A stretch of DNA of 49,505 nt from Hyphomicrobiales bacterium (lineage in GTDB: Bacteria; Pseudomonadota; Alphaproteobacteria; Rhizobiales; Rhizobiaceae), in contig UCEY01000034.1 in the NCBI GenBank assembly GCA_900471605.1, positions 1 through 49,505 of the forward strand, written 5' to 3'. The position numbers were made by a program, and so were the translations under genes. The notes beneath the pieces were generated by a model that saw only the letters and a list, made by a program, of their open reading frames with translations, searched no databases and was not told the origin of the DNA. Below are positions 15,675 to 24,281 of the stretch, in pieces (the first letter of the stretch is position 1; the number at the start of each line of letters is the position of its first letter).

Positions 15675-16445
15675 TCAGCTGTGGACAGCCTTGATGAATT
15701 CAGCCGTGCGCGGGCTTTTCGGTGAGGTCAGGAGTTCCGATGCCGGGCCGATCTCGACCATTTTGCCCGCTTCCATGAAGGCCACCGTATTGGCGACGTT
15801 GCGGGCGAAACCGAGTTCATGGGTCACCACGATCATCGTCATGCCGCTTGCGGCGAGATCCTTCATCACGTCCAGCACTTCGGAAACAAGTTCCGGGTCG
15901 AGTGCGGATGTCGGCTCGTCGAACAGGATCAGATCGGGACGCATGCACATCGCACGGGCGATTGCCACGCGCTGCTGCTGCCCGCCGGAAAGCTGCGACG
16001 GATAATGGCCGATCTTGTCTGCCAGCCCGACGCGGGCGAGCAATTCTTCGGCGCGCTTGCGGACCTCGGCGACGGGCTCCTTCAAGACCTGCACGGGCCC
16101 TTCCATCACGTTTTCCAGCGCGGTCATGTGCGGGAACAGATTGAAGCGCTGGAACACCATGCCGACACGCCGGCGCTGGCGCGCCATGTCCGCATCGCTG
16201 ATCTCGTAAAGGTTATTGCCCTCGCGGCGATATCCAACCAGTTCGTCATTGACCCAGATCGCACCCGAATTCATTTTCTCGAGCTGGTTGATGCAGCGCA
16301 GGAATGTGCTTTTTCCCGATCCCGACGGGCCGATGATGCAGCAGACCTCGCCCTTTGCGATCTCCAGATTGACCTTGTCGAGTGCGGTGAAGGGGCCGAA
16401 AAGCTTGGTGACGTCGACCGCCTTTACAATGATATCCTTGGTCAT
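15675..16445 (-). CDS. polar amino-acid-type ABC transporter ATP-binding protein
   Basis: A 256-residue GlnQ/HisP-type ATPase. Walker A GPSGSGKST is at 39-47, the signature LSGGQQQR at 152-159, and Walker B LILFDEPTSALDPE from about 172; the RRVGMVFQRFNLFPHMT block around the Q-loop and VVTHELGFA with the switch His are typical. ATG 16445 lies 8 nt after the permease stop. A small insert near 70-85 (GYRREGNNLYEISDAD) replaces the shorter loop of many members and is common in rhizobial homologues. It powers uptake with the permease encoded just upstream. Confidence 0.94.
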   Translation of the reverse strand: MTKDIIVKAVDVTKLFGPFTALDKVNLEIAKGEVCCIIGPSGSGKSTFLRCINQLEKMNSGAIWVNDELVGYRREGNNLYEISDADMARQRRRVGMVFQRFNLFPHMTALENVMEGPVQVLKEPVAEVRKRAEELLARVGLADKIGHYPSQLSGGQQQRVAIARAMCMRPDLILFDEPTSALDPELVSEVLDVMKDLAASGMTMIVVTHELGFARNVANTVAFMEAGKMVEIGPASELLTSPKSPRTAEFIKAVHS

Positions 16446-16453
16446 CTCACACC

Positions 16454-17326
16454 TCACATCGACGCCGTGATGGACTTGCTGCCGCGGCCGAAATAGCGCT
16501 CGATATAATACTGGCCGATCGACAGGAGAGTGACGACGACGAGGTACCAGAAGCACGCCACCAGCAGCAGTTCGAGCACGCGGGTATTGGCGAAGTAGAT
16601 GATCTGCGCGTTGTGGAGGATTTCCGAATACTGGATGACGCTGGCGAGCGAGGTCAGCTTGACCATGCCGATCACCTCATTGCCAATCGGCGGCACCATC
16701 ACGCGCATCGCCTGCGGCAGCACGATGCGGCGCAGCATCCTGAATTGCGTCATGCCGATCGCACGGGCCGCCTCATACTGGCCGCTGTCGACCGACAGAA
16801 GACCACTCCGCACGACCTCCGACGTATAGGCGCCCTGCGAGATGCCGAGACCGAGCATGGCGGCGACAAACGACGTCATGACGTCGACCGTGCGGAATTC
16901 GAACAGGCCGGGGATGCCCATCTTCGGAAAGATCAGCGCCAGGTTGAACCAGATCATCAGCTGGAGAAGCGCGGGGGCGCCACGGAAGATCCAGACGTAA
17001 CCAATCGCGATCGACGAAAGCACCGGATTGCCGGATACGCGCATGATCGCGATCACGACGCCGAGGACGATGCCAAGTGCCATTGCGGCGACCGTCATGA
17101 TGAGCGTGCTCTTCAATCCGTCCAGAATGGCCGGAGCGAACAGGAAGTCGCGAACGTAACTCCATTCTATCTGGCCGACGCTGAAGGCACGCACGATGGC
17201 CGCGAGGACCAGCAGCACGATGGCCGCGGCGATCATCCGCCCGACATGGCGTTTCGGCACCAGCTTCAGATGGGCGATTTCGTATTTCTGGTCGGTGGTT
17301 GTAGATGTCGCGTCTGCTATGCTCAT
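16454..17326 (-). CDS. polar amino-acid-type ABC transporter permease
   Basis: A 290-residue HisM/GlnP-like inner-membrane permease. A polar N-terminal stretch of about 30 residues precedes the first membrane span; later come STLIMTVAAMALGIVLG, the YVWIFRGAPALLQLM motif (FRGTP type), and the ATPase-contact EAA loop EAARAIGMTQFRMLRRIVLPQA. A single permease is encoded, so it may act as a homodimer. ATG 17326 overlaps the lyase stop by 4 nt, coupling the transporter to that enzyme. Confidence 0.92.
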   Translation of the reverse strand: MSIADATSTTTDQKYEIAHLKLVPKRHVGRMIAAAIVLLVLAAIVRAFSVGQIEWSYVRDFLFAPAILDGLKSTLIMTVAAMALGIVLGVVIAIMRVSGNPVLSSIAIGYVWIFRGAPALLQLMIWFNLALIFPKMGIPGLFEFRTVDVMTSFVAAMLGLGISQGAYTSEVVRSGLLSVDSGQYEAARAIGMTQFRMLRRIVLPQAMRVMVPPIGNEVIGMVKLTSLASVIQYSEILHNAQIIYFANTRVLELLLVACFWYLVVVTLLSIGQYYIERYFGRGSKSITASM

Positions 17327-18783
17327 CGCGCGCCTCGCGTTTGCTGCGGCAGGGCTGACGCGGCCGCCGGAAGCAGTTCGGCGGCGGCGAAAGCTGCCTT
17401 GGCCTCCAATGCGACATTGAAGCGCTCGATCTGATCGCGCACCCTTGCCGGCGAGGTGGAACCATAGCCGGTGCGGCTTGCAAGCGCACCTTCGATCGTG
17501 ATGGCGTTGAGAACACCATGGTTCAGGCGCGTGTCGATATTCGGCAGGTCGGCTTCGGTAAGGCCGGACAGGTCGTGGCCGCGTTCCTCGCAATAACGAA
17601 CCACGGCGCCGGTGATTTCGTGAGCCTGGGCAAAAGGCACGCCCTGCGACACCAGCCAGTCGGCGACTTCCGTTGCCAGCGTGAAGCCTTTCGGGGCCTC
17701 CTCGCGCAGCTTGGCGACGTCGAACTCCAGCGTTTCGACCATGCCCGCGAAAGCAGGCAGGATGAGCTCGAGAATGTCGAGGCTCTCGAAGAGGACACGC
17801 TTGTCTTCGGCGAGGTCACGGTTGTAGGCGAGCGGCATTGCCTTCATCGTCGCCAGGAAGCCCGCGACATTGCCGATCAGCGTGCCGCTCATGCCGCGCG
17901 TCAGCTCGGCGATATCCGGGTTCTTCTTCTGCGGCATGATCGACGAGCCGGTCGAGTAGCTGTCATGCAGCTTGACCCAGCTGAATTGCTTGGAGGCCCA
18001 GATGCAGATCTCTTCGGCCAGACGCGACAGGCTGACCCCCGCAAGCGAGCAGATGAACAGGAATTCGGCGACGTGATCGCGCGCCGAGACGGCATCGATC
18101 GAGTTTTCGCAGGCAGCGGAATAACCGAGTTCGATGGCGGCGAGATCCGGGCGATTGACGATGCCGGAGCCCGCCAGGGCGGCGGCACCAAGCGGCGAGC
18201 GGTCGAAACGGCGATCGAAATCCTCGAAACGCTCGATATCGCGCAACAGGCTCTGTGCATGCGCCATCAGGTGATGGCCGAGGACGATCGGTTGCGCCGG
18301 CTGCAGGTGGGTAAAGCCGGGCATGACCGTTTCGGTATGCTTGGCGGCCTGAGCGGCGAGCGCCTTCTCGACATCGATGATGCCGCGCGAGATTTCGCGG
18401 GCCATGCGGCGCAGATAAAGGCGGGTATTGTTGGCGGTCTGGTCGTTGCGCGAACGGCCGGCGCGCAACTTGCCGCCCAGCGCGCCGAGACGCTGCATCA
18501 ACAGCCGCTCGATGAAGGTGTGGATATCTTCGTCAGACGGGATCGGCTGTTCGCGTTTTTCGGCAATGTCGGCTTCGATCTGATCCAGCGCTTCCCGAAT
18601 GGTGATGAATTCGGCATCGTCCAACACGCCGGCACGCTTCAGTTCGGATGCATGCGCCCGGGAACCAGCCAGATCCTCGCGAAACAGCCGGAAATAGGAG
18701 GGATGCGCGCGCGAGAGATTGGCAAGCGCTTCGGACGGACCGGACTTGAAGCGTCCACCCCAGAGCTGTGTCGGCTCAGACAT
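17323..18783 (-). CDS. argininosuccinate lyase family protein (possibly catabolic paralogue)
   Basis: A 486-residue aspartase/fumarase-superfamily enzyme. Argininosuccinate-lyase signatures are intact: LWGGRF at 7-12, AGRSRNDQ (108-115), GFTHLQPAQP with catalytic His159, and the mobile loop TGSSIMPQKKNP (278-289) with the catalytic serine pair. The common GGTAP near the C-terminus reads YGSTSP. ATG 18783 follows AGGGGATT; the frame continues upstream without a ribosome site. Biosynthetic ArgH cleaves argininosuccinate to arginine and fumarate, but here the gene leads a polar amino-acid ABC importer, PrpD and deacetylase operon. A role on an imported N-succinyl (aspartate-N-linked) compound, like the related EDDS lyase, is a reasonable alternative. 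Confidence 0.88.
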   Translation of the reverse strand: MSEPTQLWGGRFKSGPSEALANLSRAHPSYFRLFREDLAGSRAHASELKRAGVLDDAEFITIREALDQIEADIAEKREQPIPSDEDIHTFIERLLMQRLGALGGKLRAGRSRNDQTANNTRLYLRRMAREISRGIIDVEKALAAQAAKHTETVMPGFTHLQPAQPIVLGHHLMAHAQSLLRDIERFEDFDRRFDRSPLGAAALAGSGIVNRPDLAAIELGYSAACENSIDAVSARDHVAEFLFICSLAGVSLSRLAEEICIWASKQFSWVKLHDSYSTGSSIMPQKKNPDIAELTRGMSGTLIGNVAGFLATMKAMPLAYNRDLAEDKRVLFESLDILELILPAFAGMVETLEFDVAKLREEAPKGFTLATEVADWLVSQGVPFAQAHEITGAVVRYCEERGHDLSGLTEADLPNIDTRLNHGVLNAITIEGALASRTGYGSTSPARVRDQIERFNVALEAKAAFAAAELLPAAASALPQQTRGAR

Positions 18784-18954
18784 CAGTAATCCCCTGTTTG
18801 TCAAAAATTTAGGCAACGCTCTCATCGGGCCTATAAAGAGGCAAGCGAAGATAATTGGTTGCCCTATGACGAAAGCGACTAGCGTGCGCGTGATGCAACG
18901 CATATTGTTGAAAGCGTCTGCATTCCGTCCTGCCCGATAAGAGGGGTGCGGACG
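18784..18954. promoter_or_regulatory. divergent lyase-operon/LysR promoter region
   Basis: This 171-nt A/T-richer stretch separates two divergent starts, as usual for a LysR regulator and its target. GGCAAC (18812-18817) and GTTGCC (18858-18863) form a distant inverted repeat. No single operator is decisive. Confidence 0.45.
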
Positions 18955-19881
18955 GTGCGCTACAGGGTACGTGAGGCAGGAGTGGCAGGGCGTAAACAAT
19001 TCCCGTCGATGACGGGACTGCAGGTGTTGCTGGCAGTTGCTGAAAGAGGGTCTACGAGCGCCGCAGCCGAGCCTATGTCGCTATCGCAGAGCGCGGTCAG
19101 CAAGCAGCTGATCAATCTCGAAGAGGCGATCGGCGGCCCGGCGTTTATACGCACGCCCAACGGTATGGTGTCGACCGAGCTTGGAAGCATCTATATCGAG
19201 CACGCGCGTACGGCCATCAAGGCAATGGAAGATGCGGCGCTGAAAGTATCGCGCCTGAAACCCGGGCCTCGCGTGCTTCGTCTTCAGGTACCACCGATTT
19301 TCGGTGATCGCTGGCTTCTGCCGCGATTTGCGCAGTTCACCGAGGCCCATCCGGAAATCGAGGTCCAGTTCACGACATTCGTCTCCAAGACGCAGACGGA
19401 AGTCCCGGACTGCATGGTTCGCTTCGTCGTGAAGCCGGTTGATGACGAGGAGGGAGAATACCTGTTCGGGCATGATGTCCGTCTCGTCAGTGCCCCCTCC
19501 TATTGGGAAAAACTCGGCGAGCCGTCCTCACTCGAGGCCGCTTCAAAGGGCGTCATGCTTGAACATCCCCAGACGCCGTTTCACTGGCCATTTCTGGCCG
19601 CCTTCCATGGCAGTCCAATACTGGAAGCGCGCCACACGATGCGCTTCGGGTACTACACAATGGTCATCCGCGCCGCTCTTGCCGGCCAGGGTATGGCGTT
19701 GATCCCGCACGGGCTGATTGTCGAGGAAATCGCAGCCGGCCGCCTCGTCAACCCCGCGGGGCTTGGTTATCGCAGCGACTACGGCTACTGGTTCACACGA
19801 CCGCGCAATCTTCCGACAAGTCAATCCATGCGGCTTTTCACGCAATGGATCAACGGCGAAGGCGCTATGATGCGCGACTAG
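18955..19881 (+). CDS. LysR family transcriptional regulator (GcvA-like)
   Basis: A LysR-type regulator of about 308 residues. The HTH lies at roughly 20-65 (GLQVLLAVAERGSTSAAAE, SLSQSAVSKQLINLEEAIG), followed by the linker helix and the effector domain. The usual GxPLFxR reads GGPAFIR. A GTG at 18955 is chosen because GAGGGG lies 8 nt upstream; GTG 18946 overlaps that site and ATG 19009 is possible. It is divergent from the lyase/ABC operon, which is very probably its target. The C-terminal effector domain has the GcvA-like YYTMVIRAALAGQGMALIP stretch. Confidence 0.9.
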   Translation: MRYRVREAGVAGRKQFPSMTGLQVLLAVAERGSTSAAAEPMSLSQSAVSKQLINLEEAIGGPAFIRTPNGMVSTELGSIYIEHARTAIKAMEDAALKVSRLKPGPRVLRLQVPPIFGDRWLLPRFAQFTEAHPEIEVQFTTFVSKTQTEVPDCMVRFVVKPVDDEEGEYLFGHDVRLVSAPSYWEKLGEPSSLEAASKGVMLEHPQTPFHWPFLAAFHGSPILEARHTMRFGYYTMVIRAALAGQGMALIPHGLIVEEIAAGRLVNPAGLGYRSDYGYWFTRPRNLPTSQSMRLFTQWINGEGAMMRD

Positions 19882-19885
19882 CGCA

Positions 19886-20079
19886 TCATGCGATCGACGC
19901 TCCACGGTCGGCATCCGCTGCCGTCGCGATGCGGCGGACCGTTCCGGCCAGCGTCCAGCGCATCGTCTCCATCACGAGAGCATCCCTCGACTTGAAGTGA
20001 TACCGATCAGGGCGGGACTCACATCCAGCTCCTTCGCAATACGGCGCAGCGAAGGTTGCTGGGTCCCGATCGTCGCCAT
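19886..20079 (-). pseudogene. TetR-family regulator remnant with frameshift
   Basis: On the minus strand an ATG at 20079 starts a frame reading IGTQQPSLRRIAKELDVSP, the HTH of a TetR/BetI-type regulator. After ALIG the sense continues only in another frame as YHFKSRDALVMETM, which is the standard next step (YHFxSKexL). One base missing near 20001-20004 explains the break. The second frame stops at 19886, about 40 residues on, whereas TetR proteins are about 190-200 long, and the upstream frame has a stop nine codons before the ATG. So this is a 5'- and 3'-truncated, frameshifted fragment wedged between two LysR genes. The rest of 19882-20195 holds nothing recognisable. Confidence 0.7.
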
Positions 20080-20195
20080 GGTCCTGTAGGTGCTGCGGAG
20101 GCGTCAAGTGCTGCTTGGACGGCAGGCGGAGGCGATATCGGAGCCAATAACTCTTTGGCTTGAATCCCCCAGAAACATGAATGATATGACCATGA

Positions 20196-21095
20196 TCACT
20201 TCGCCAAAGCGTCCTTGGGGAAACCAGCAGCCAAACCATCGATGAACTTACGCACTGCCGGCGGTAGGCCGCGGCGTGTTGTGAAGACAAGGTGGACGAG
20301 CCCCTTCATGCCGCGCCAGGAGGGCAGCACGCGCACGAGTTTCCCCTCTGCCAGCGCCTGCCGGCAGGTGTGATCGGGCAACAGGGCAACGCCGAGGCCG
20401 GCCAGCGCGGCGGCTCTGACCGCAGAAAAATCCGCGCATCCGATCCTCGGCTCGTGCCGCAGCGTATGCGTCCGCCCATCATCGGTCTCCAGGAACCAGT
20501 TGACCTCGCCCTGATCATCGGTTGTGGACAGCGTGGGCTGGGTCGCGAGATCGTCGACGATGCTGATGCGGTTGGCAAGTTGCGGACTTGCGACCAGGAT
20601 GCGGACGGAGTTGCCGAGCGAACGCATCGTCAGCGAGGCGTCGCCCTCGAGAGACGTGCGGACGCGCAACGCGACATCGATACGCTCCTCGATCAGATCC
20701 ACCGGCCGGTCGAGCGCGATCAGTTGCAGGCGCACTTTCGGATATTGCGCCAAAAACTGCGTTACCAGAGCCGTGATCGGTTCTACCAGCCCGGTCGGGC
20801 AGCTCATGCGGATCAGTCCGTGCGGCTCCGATTGCGCCTCCGCGACCAGGGCCTCGGCGCGCTCCGCCTCCGCAAGCATGGCCGTGCAGCGCTCGTAGAA
20901 GGACCGCCCGACATCGGTCACCCGAAATCGCCGGCTTGACCGTTCAATCAGGCGGACGCCGAGACGCGCTTCCAACCCGGCGATGCGGCGGCTCAGTTTC
21001 GACTTGGGTTCCCGCAGAGCGCGGCCCGCGGCTGCAAAGCCGCCATGGGCCACCACTTTGGCAAAATAAAACAGGTCGTTCAGATCAGGCTGCAT
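20196..21095 (-). CDS. LysR family transcriptional regulator
   Basis: A 299-residue LysR-type protein. The HTH occupies residues 5-60 (LNDLFYFAKVVAHGGFAAAGRAL, KSKLSRRIAGLEARLGVRLIERSSR), then the effector domain with MSCPTGLVEPITALVTQFL and a late GLGVALLPDHTC. This is the common divergent regulator of an SDR or quinone-reductase gene, and indeed an SDR gene starts 111 nt away on the opposite strand. Its targets are probably the SDR and SnoaL-like genes. Such regulators often sense electrophiles or aromatic ligands; the effector here is unknown. Confidence 0.93.
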   Translation of the reverse strand: MQPDLNDLFYFAKVVAHGGFAAAGRALREPKSKLSRRIAGLEARLGVRLIERSSRRFRVTDVGRSFYERCTAMLAEAERAEALVAEAQSEPHGLIRMSCPTGLVEPITALVTQFLAQYPKVRLQLIALDRPVDLIEERIDVALRVRTSLEGDASLTMRSLGNSVRILVASPQLANRISIVDDLATQPTLSTTDDQGEVNWFLETDDGRTHTLRHEPRIGCADFSAVRAAALAGLGVALLPDHTCRQALAEGKLVRVLPSWRGMKGLVHLVFTTRRGLPPAVRKFIDGLAAGFPKDALAK

Positions 21096-21206
21096 CAGCG
21101 TTCTCCAGATGGAACGCTAGGTAGCATTTTCGCAGACTGTTTGCATCATCGTTCCGATGGCATCTTCTTTTCAGCGGCAACGGGCCGTTATCGAAGGAGA
21201 AAGACA

Positions 21207-21959
21207 ATGACGAAGAAGTTTGAAGACAAGGTCGTAATCGTGACCGGCGGCACGAGTGGCATCGGTCTGGCGACAGCCAAGGCCTTCTCGGAAGCAGGCG
21301 CGTCGGTCTTCATCACGGGTCGCCGAAAGGAAAATCTCGACGCGGCAGTGAAGGAAATCGGCGGCCGGATCACCGGCGTGCAGGCTGATATGAGCAAGCT
21401 CGTCGATATCGACCGGCTCTATGACGCAGTCCAGCAGAAGCACTCGCAGATCGACGTGGTCTTCGCCAATGCCGGCGGCGGAGAGATGGCGCCGCTTGGT
21501 GCGATCACAGAAGAGCATTACCAGAAGACGTTCGATACCAATGTGAAGGGGACACTGTTCACCGTTCAGAAGGCTCTGCCCCTGTTGTGCGATGGCGGCT
21601 CGATCATTCTTACCTCCTCGACGACCAGCATATCCGGCACGCCTGCCTTCAGCGTCTATTCGGCCACGAAGGCGGCTGTCCGCAACTTCGCACGCAACTG
21701 GATCCTCGACCTCAAGGATCGCCACATCCGCGTCAATGCGGTCAGCCCTGGCGTGACCGATACGGCGGGCCTCAACGAACTGTTTGGCAATGGCGAGAGC
21801 GCCGAGAACACCAAGAACTACCTCGCCAGCCTCATTCCCGCCGGCCGCGTCGGTAAGCCGGAAGAGATTGCGAAAGCCGTCCTCTTCCTTGCTTCCGAAG
21901 ATGCCTCTTTCGTCAACGGTATCGAGCTGTTCGTCGACGGCGGCCAGGCCCAGATCTGA
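21207..21959 (+). CDS. SDR family oxidoreductase
   Basis: A 250-residue classical short-chain dehydrogenase with the cofactor loop TGGTSGIG (13-20), NAG motif (88-90), catalytic serine pair at 137-138, and Tyr151/Lys155 (YSATK). TGRRKENL after strand 2 has arginines suited to NADP(H). The C-terminal NGIELFVDGGQAQI is typical. ATG 21207 follows GAAGGAGAAA. It is divergent from the LysR gene and followed 24 nt later by a SnoaL-like gene in the same direction, a widespread LysR-SDR arrangement whose substrate is generally not known. Confidence 0.93.
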   Translation: MTKKFEDKVVIVTGGTSGIGLATAKAFSEAGASVFITGRRKENLDAAVKEIGGRITGVQADMSKLVDIDRLYDAVQQKHSQIDVVFANAGGGEMAPLGAITEEHYQKTFDTNVKGTLFTVQKALPLLCDGGSIILTSSTTSISGTPAFSVYSATKAAVRNFARNWILDLKDRHIRVNAVSPGVTDTAGLNELFGNGESAENTKNYLASLIPAGRVGKPEEIAKAVLFLASEDASFVNGIELFVDGGQAQI

Positions 21960-21983
21960 TTTTAGAGCTTGAGGAGAGCCATC

Positions 21984-22373
21984 ATGGCAGACATTGCAAC
22001 ACTGCTCGAACGGAACCTTCAGCAGATATTCGGTGAGGGGGATGATGCCCTCCGCCGGCAGGTGGCGGAGGAGATCCTTCTGGATGACGCCGTGTTCGTC
22101 GAGCCCCACGGGATCTATCGCGGCAGGGACGAGATCGTCCGTATCGCCGGGGTTATCCGTGCCATGCACCCGACGTTTCGCTACACCACGATAACCGCAG
22201 CGGAGGTGCTGCACGACCAGGCGGGACGCGTAAAATGGGTGGCGGGCGCAGATGGCGAACAGCCGGCCTATGCCGGTACGGACTTTATCGTCGCAAGGAA
22301 CGGCAAGATCGCCGCCATCTACCTCTTCTTCGATGGCGCGCCCGATCCGACCAGCCCATCGATCCCGGCGTGA
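21984..22373 (+). CDS. SnoaL-like / NTF2-fold protein
   Basis: A 129-residue small protein of the nuclear transport factor 2-like (SnoaL) fold. The order is an N-terminal helix (LLERNLQQIFGEGD), a DDAVFVEPHGIYRGRDEIVRIA segment with the typical Asp and phi-G-x-x-x-I turn, and C-terminal strands (DFIVARNGKIAAIYLFFD). Such proteins are cone-shaped enzymes or binding proteins; many accompany SDRs. GGAGAG precedes ATG 21984. It is probably cotranscribed with the SDR. No catalytic assignment is possible. Confidence 0.85.
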   Translation: MADIATLLERNLQQIFGEGDDALRRQVAEEILLDDAVFVEPHGIYRGRDEIVRIAGVIRAMHPTFRYTTITAAEVLHDQAGRVKWVAGADGEQPAYAGTDFIVARNGKIAAIYLFFDGAPDPTSPSIPA

Positions 22374-22509
22374 TCCACGGCAAATGCCAAGTGAATGCGA
22401 GCCGTCTGTACCATCCGGGCGGCTCGCCGGGTCAAATTCGCGGTCAAGCTGGCGGAGGGATCATCTATAGGCAGCGCAATAGCTGCAACATGTCCGCAAG
22501 ATAAATGAC

Positions 22510-22950
22510 GTGTTTTACGATCAGATAAAAATATCGGACCAGAAGGCGGCCTATATCTTCACCTTCATGCTCGCGTTTCTGATCTCGTCAAGCGAGGGAA
22601 GGGGTGTCTTCACGCTGGCGCGCTATACCGGCGGCAGTTGGGTCGCAGTCATTGTTTCCGCTCTGCTTGCCATCGCATCGATTTCTTCGATCCTTTCGGC
22701 AATTCTCGTCGTGCTCCCGCGGCGAGTGGAAAAGTCCACCTCGCTTTTCTGGGGGACATGGCCGCAGCACCGATCCATCTTCGAACATGCCGCTCAGCGC
22801 AGTGACGTCGCCTATCTCTTCAGGGAATATCTGGACAATGCCGACGCCCTGTCTCTGATCGCCCGGCGGAAATACCGTTGCGTCTCCTACGCATTCCGAG
22901 GGCTGATGTTCACCGTGGTCGCGTACGTCCTGCTTCTCCTGGCGACCTGA
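22510..22950 (+). CDS. Pycsar-effector-like (PycTM/DUF5706) membrane protein, orphan
   Basis: A protein of about 146 residues that matches the PycTM layout: an N-terminal helix with the SDQKAAY (D-x-K-A) motif, two hydrophobic spans (about 15-27 and 44-67), a LPRR..KSTSLFWG segment, a helix with YLFREYLDNADAL and ARRKYR, and a final span. In Pycsar defence such effectors disrupt the membrane when a uridylate cyclase makes cUMP or cCMP during phage attack. No cyclase gene is nearby. The GTG at 22510 is the only standard start, with a weak ribosome site; sense continues upstream to a TAG at 22480, so the true start is uncertain. Defence function is inferred from family only. Confidence 0.75.
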   Translation: MFYDQIKISDQKAAYIFTFMLAFLISSSEGRGVFTLARYTGGSWVAVIVSALLAIASISSILSAILVVLPRRVEKSTSLFWGTWPQHRSIFEHAAQRSDVAYLFREYLDNADALSLIARRKYRCVSYAFRGLMFTVVAYVLLLLAT

Positions 22951-22973
22951 ATATCGCAGATCCACCGACGCTT

Positions 22974-23001
22974 CGAGGCCACCGCGCTTGCGGCAGCCTC
23001 G
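22974..23001. terminator. bidirectional two-part hairpin between convergent genes
   Basis: CGAGGC pairs with GCCTCG (22974-22979 with 22996-23001), and inside a symmetric CA/CA bulge CCGC pairs with GCGG around a GCTT loop. It lies between the ends of the PycTM-like gene and the MFS gene. There is no clear T-run on either side. Confidence 0.5.
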
Positions 23002-23066
23002 AACGTTGCAACATCGCCGGCATCTTCGATACGATCAGGCGTGATGGCTCAGACCGGAAGCGAAGG

Positions 23067-24275
23067 TCAGTCGCGCGGCTGCAGGAGCGCCAAGGCAACC
23101 GTCGAGACAGCCAGGACGGCAGTAATGCTCATGGGTCCCACGGCGCCGTAATTGTCGACGACATAGCCGCCGACAACGGCGCCGATACTGATGGCGACCT
23201 GGAAAGAGACCACCATCAGGCTGCCCGCCGCCTCCAGAGCGTCGGGTGCGCCGCGCGAAAGATTGGTCGGCAGCACCACCGGCGCCATGCCGAAGGCAAA
23301 ACCCCAGAGCGTAACCAGGGCGATCGCAATGGCGGGATAAGCGCCCCAAAGCAGCAAGCTGATCGCCGCGAATGCCATCAGCGTCGCGGTTACAGCGAGT
23401 GCCATGAGGATACTCGTGTCGGCCATTCGGCCACCGGCAATGTTGCCGATTACGGAGGCGATGCCGAAGCCAAGCAGCGCCAGGGCGATCGATCTGGTTT
23501 CAAGCAGCGTCACCTGTTCCAGGAAAGGACGCACATAGACCGAGCCGGAAAAATGCCCCGTCATCAGCAGAACAATGGCGAGCATTCCCAGCTGGATGCT
23601 ACGCCGCCGTGTCAGCCGGAATACGTCGGCGAGACTGTTGCTTGTGCTTGCAGGCAGGGTCGGCAGGCTGAATACCTGCAGCAGCAGGGCAAGCGCGGCA
23701 AGTCCTGCCGTCATGGCCATGGCGATGCGCCATCCAAGCCAGTCGCTGATCAGAGCGCCCATCGATGGCGCAGCTATCGTGGCAAGCGAGACGCCGAGGG
23801 TAACGATAGCCATGCCCCGACCTGTCGCATTGGCGCCTACCAGCCGCGCCACGACGGCAACCGAAAGCGCCCAAAAGCCGCTGAGGGCGATGCCCAGCCC
23901 CGCGCGGCCCAGCAACAAAAGCCAGAAATCGGTCGCTACGGATGCAAGAACATTGGAGCCGATCGCCAAGGCACTAAGACCGACCAGCACCGTCTTTCGG
24001 TTCAGTCTGCCGATGAGAACATTGCTCAACAGGGCCGTCACGGCGCCGACGGAAGCGGTCGCGGTGACAACCTGTCCGGCTGCTCCCTCGGTAATTCCGA
24101 GATCGCGCGCCATGGGCGTCAACAGGCCCGCCGGCAGGAACTCGGCCGATACGAGAGCGAAGCTGGTGGCTGCCATCGAAAGAACCGCGAACCAGGTCTT
24201 CGCAGTCCAGGGAGCCAACTCTGCGGTCTCCAGTCCACCTATCGGTGCATCAAGCTGTGATGTCGTGTCCGTCAT
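23067..24275 (-). CDS. MFS transporter (DHA1, AraJ/NepI-like)
   Basis: A 402-residue inner-membrane drug/metabolite:H+ antiporter with 12 predicted spans. The first span FALVSAEFLPAGLLTPMARDLG, the motif-A loop NVLIGRLNRKTVL and GRAGLGIALSGFWAL are hallmark positions of the AraJ/YdhP/NepI group, which exports sugars, purine nucleosides or drugs. A second motif-A-like loop GNIAGGRMADTS follows the midpoint. It is a single-gene unit with a ribosome-binding site that could be folded into a small hairpin (24282-24298). Substrate is not predictable. Confidence 0.92.
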   Translation of the reverse strand: MTDTTSQLDAPIGGLETAELAPWTAKTWFAVLSMAATSFALVSAEFLPAGLLTPMARDLGITEGAAGQVVTATASVGAVTALLSNVLIGRLNRKTVLVGLSALAIGSNVLASVATDFWLLLLGRAGLGIALSGFWALSVAVVARLVGANATGRGMAIVTLGVSLATIAAPSMGALISDWLGWRIAMAMTAGLAALALLLQVFSLPTLPASTSNSLADVFRLTRRRSIQLGMLAIVLLMTGHFSGSVYVRPFLEQVTLLETRSIALALLGFGIASVIGNIAGGRMADTSILMALAVTATLMAFAAISLLLWGAYPAIAIALVTLWGFAFGMAPVVLPTNLSRGAPDALEAAGSLMVVSFQVAISIGAVVGGYVVDNYGAVGPMSITAVLAVSTVALALLQPRD

Positions 24276-24281
24276 GAAATA

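Noticed and set aside
22505..22507. ATG just before the PycTM-like GTG start
   Set aside because: It is in another frame and meets TAA after a few codons.
22878..24260. A 460-codon plus-strand open frame opposite the MFS gene
   Set aside because: Gln/Arg/Asp-rich shadow; the MFS protein on the minus strand has 12 clear spans.
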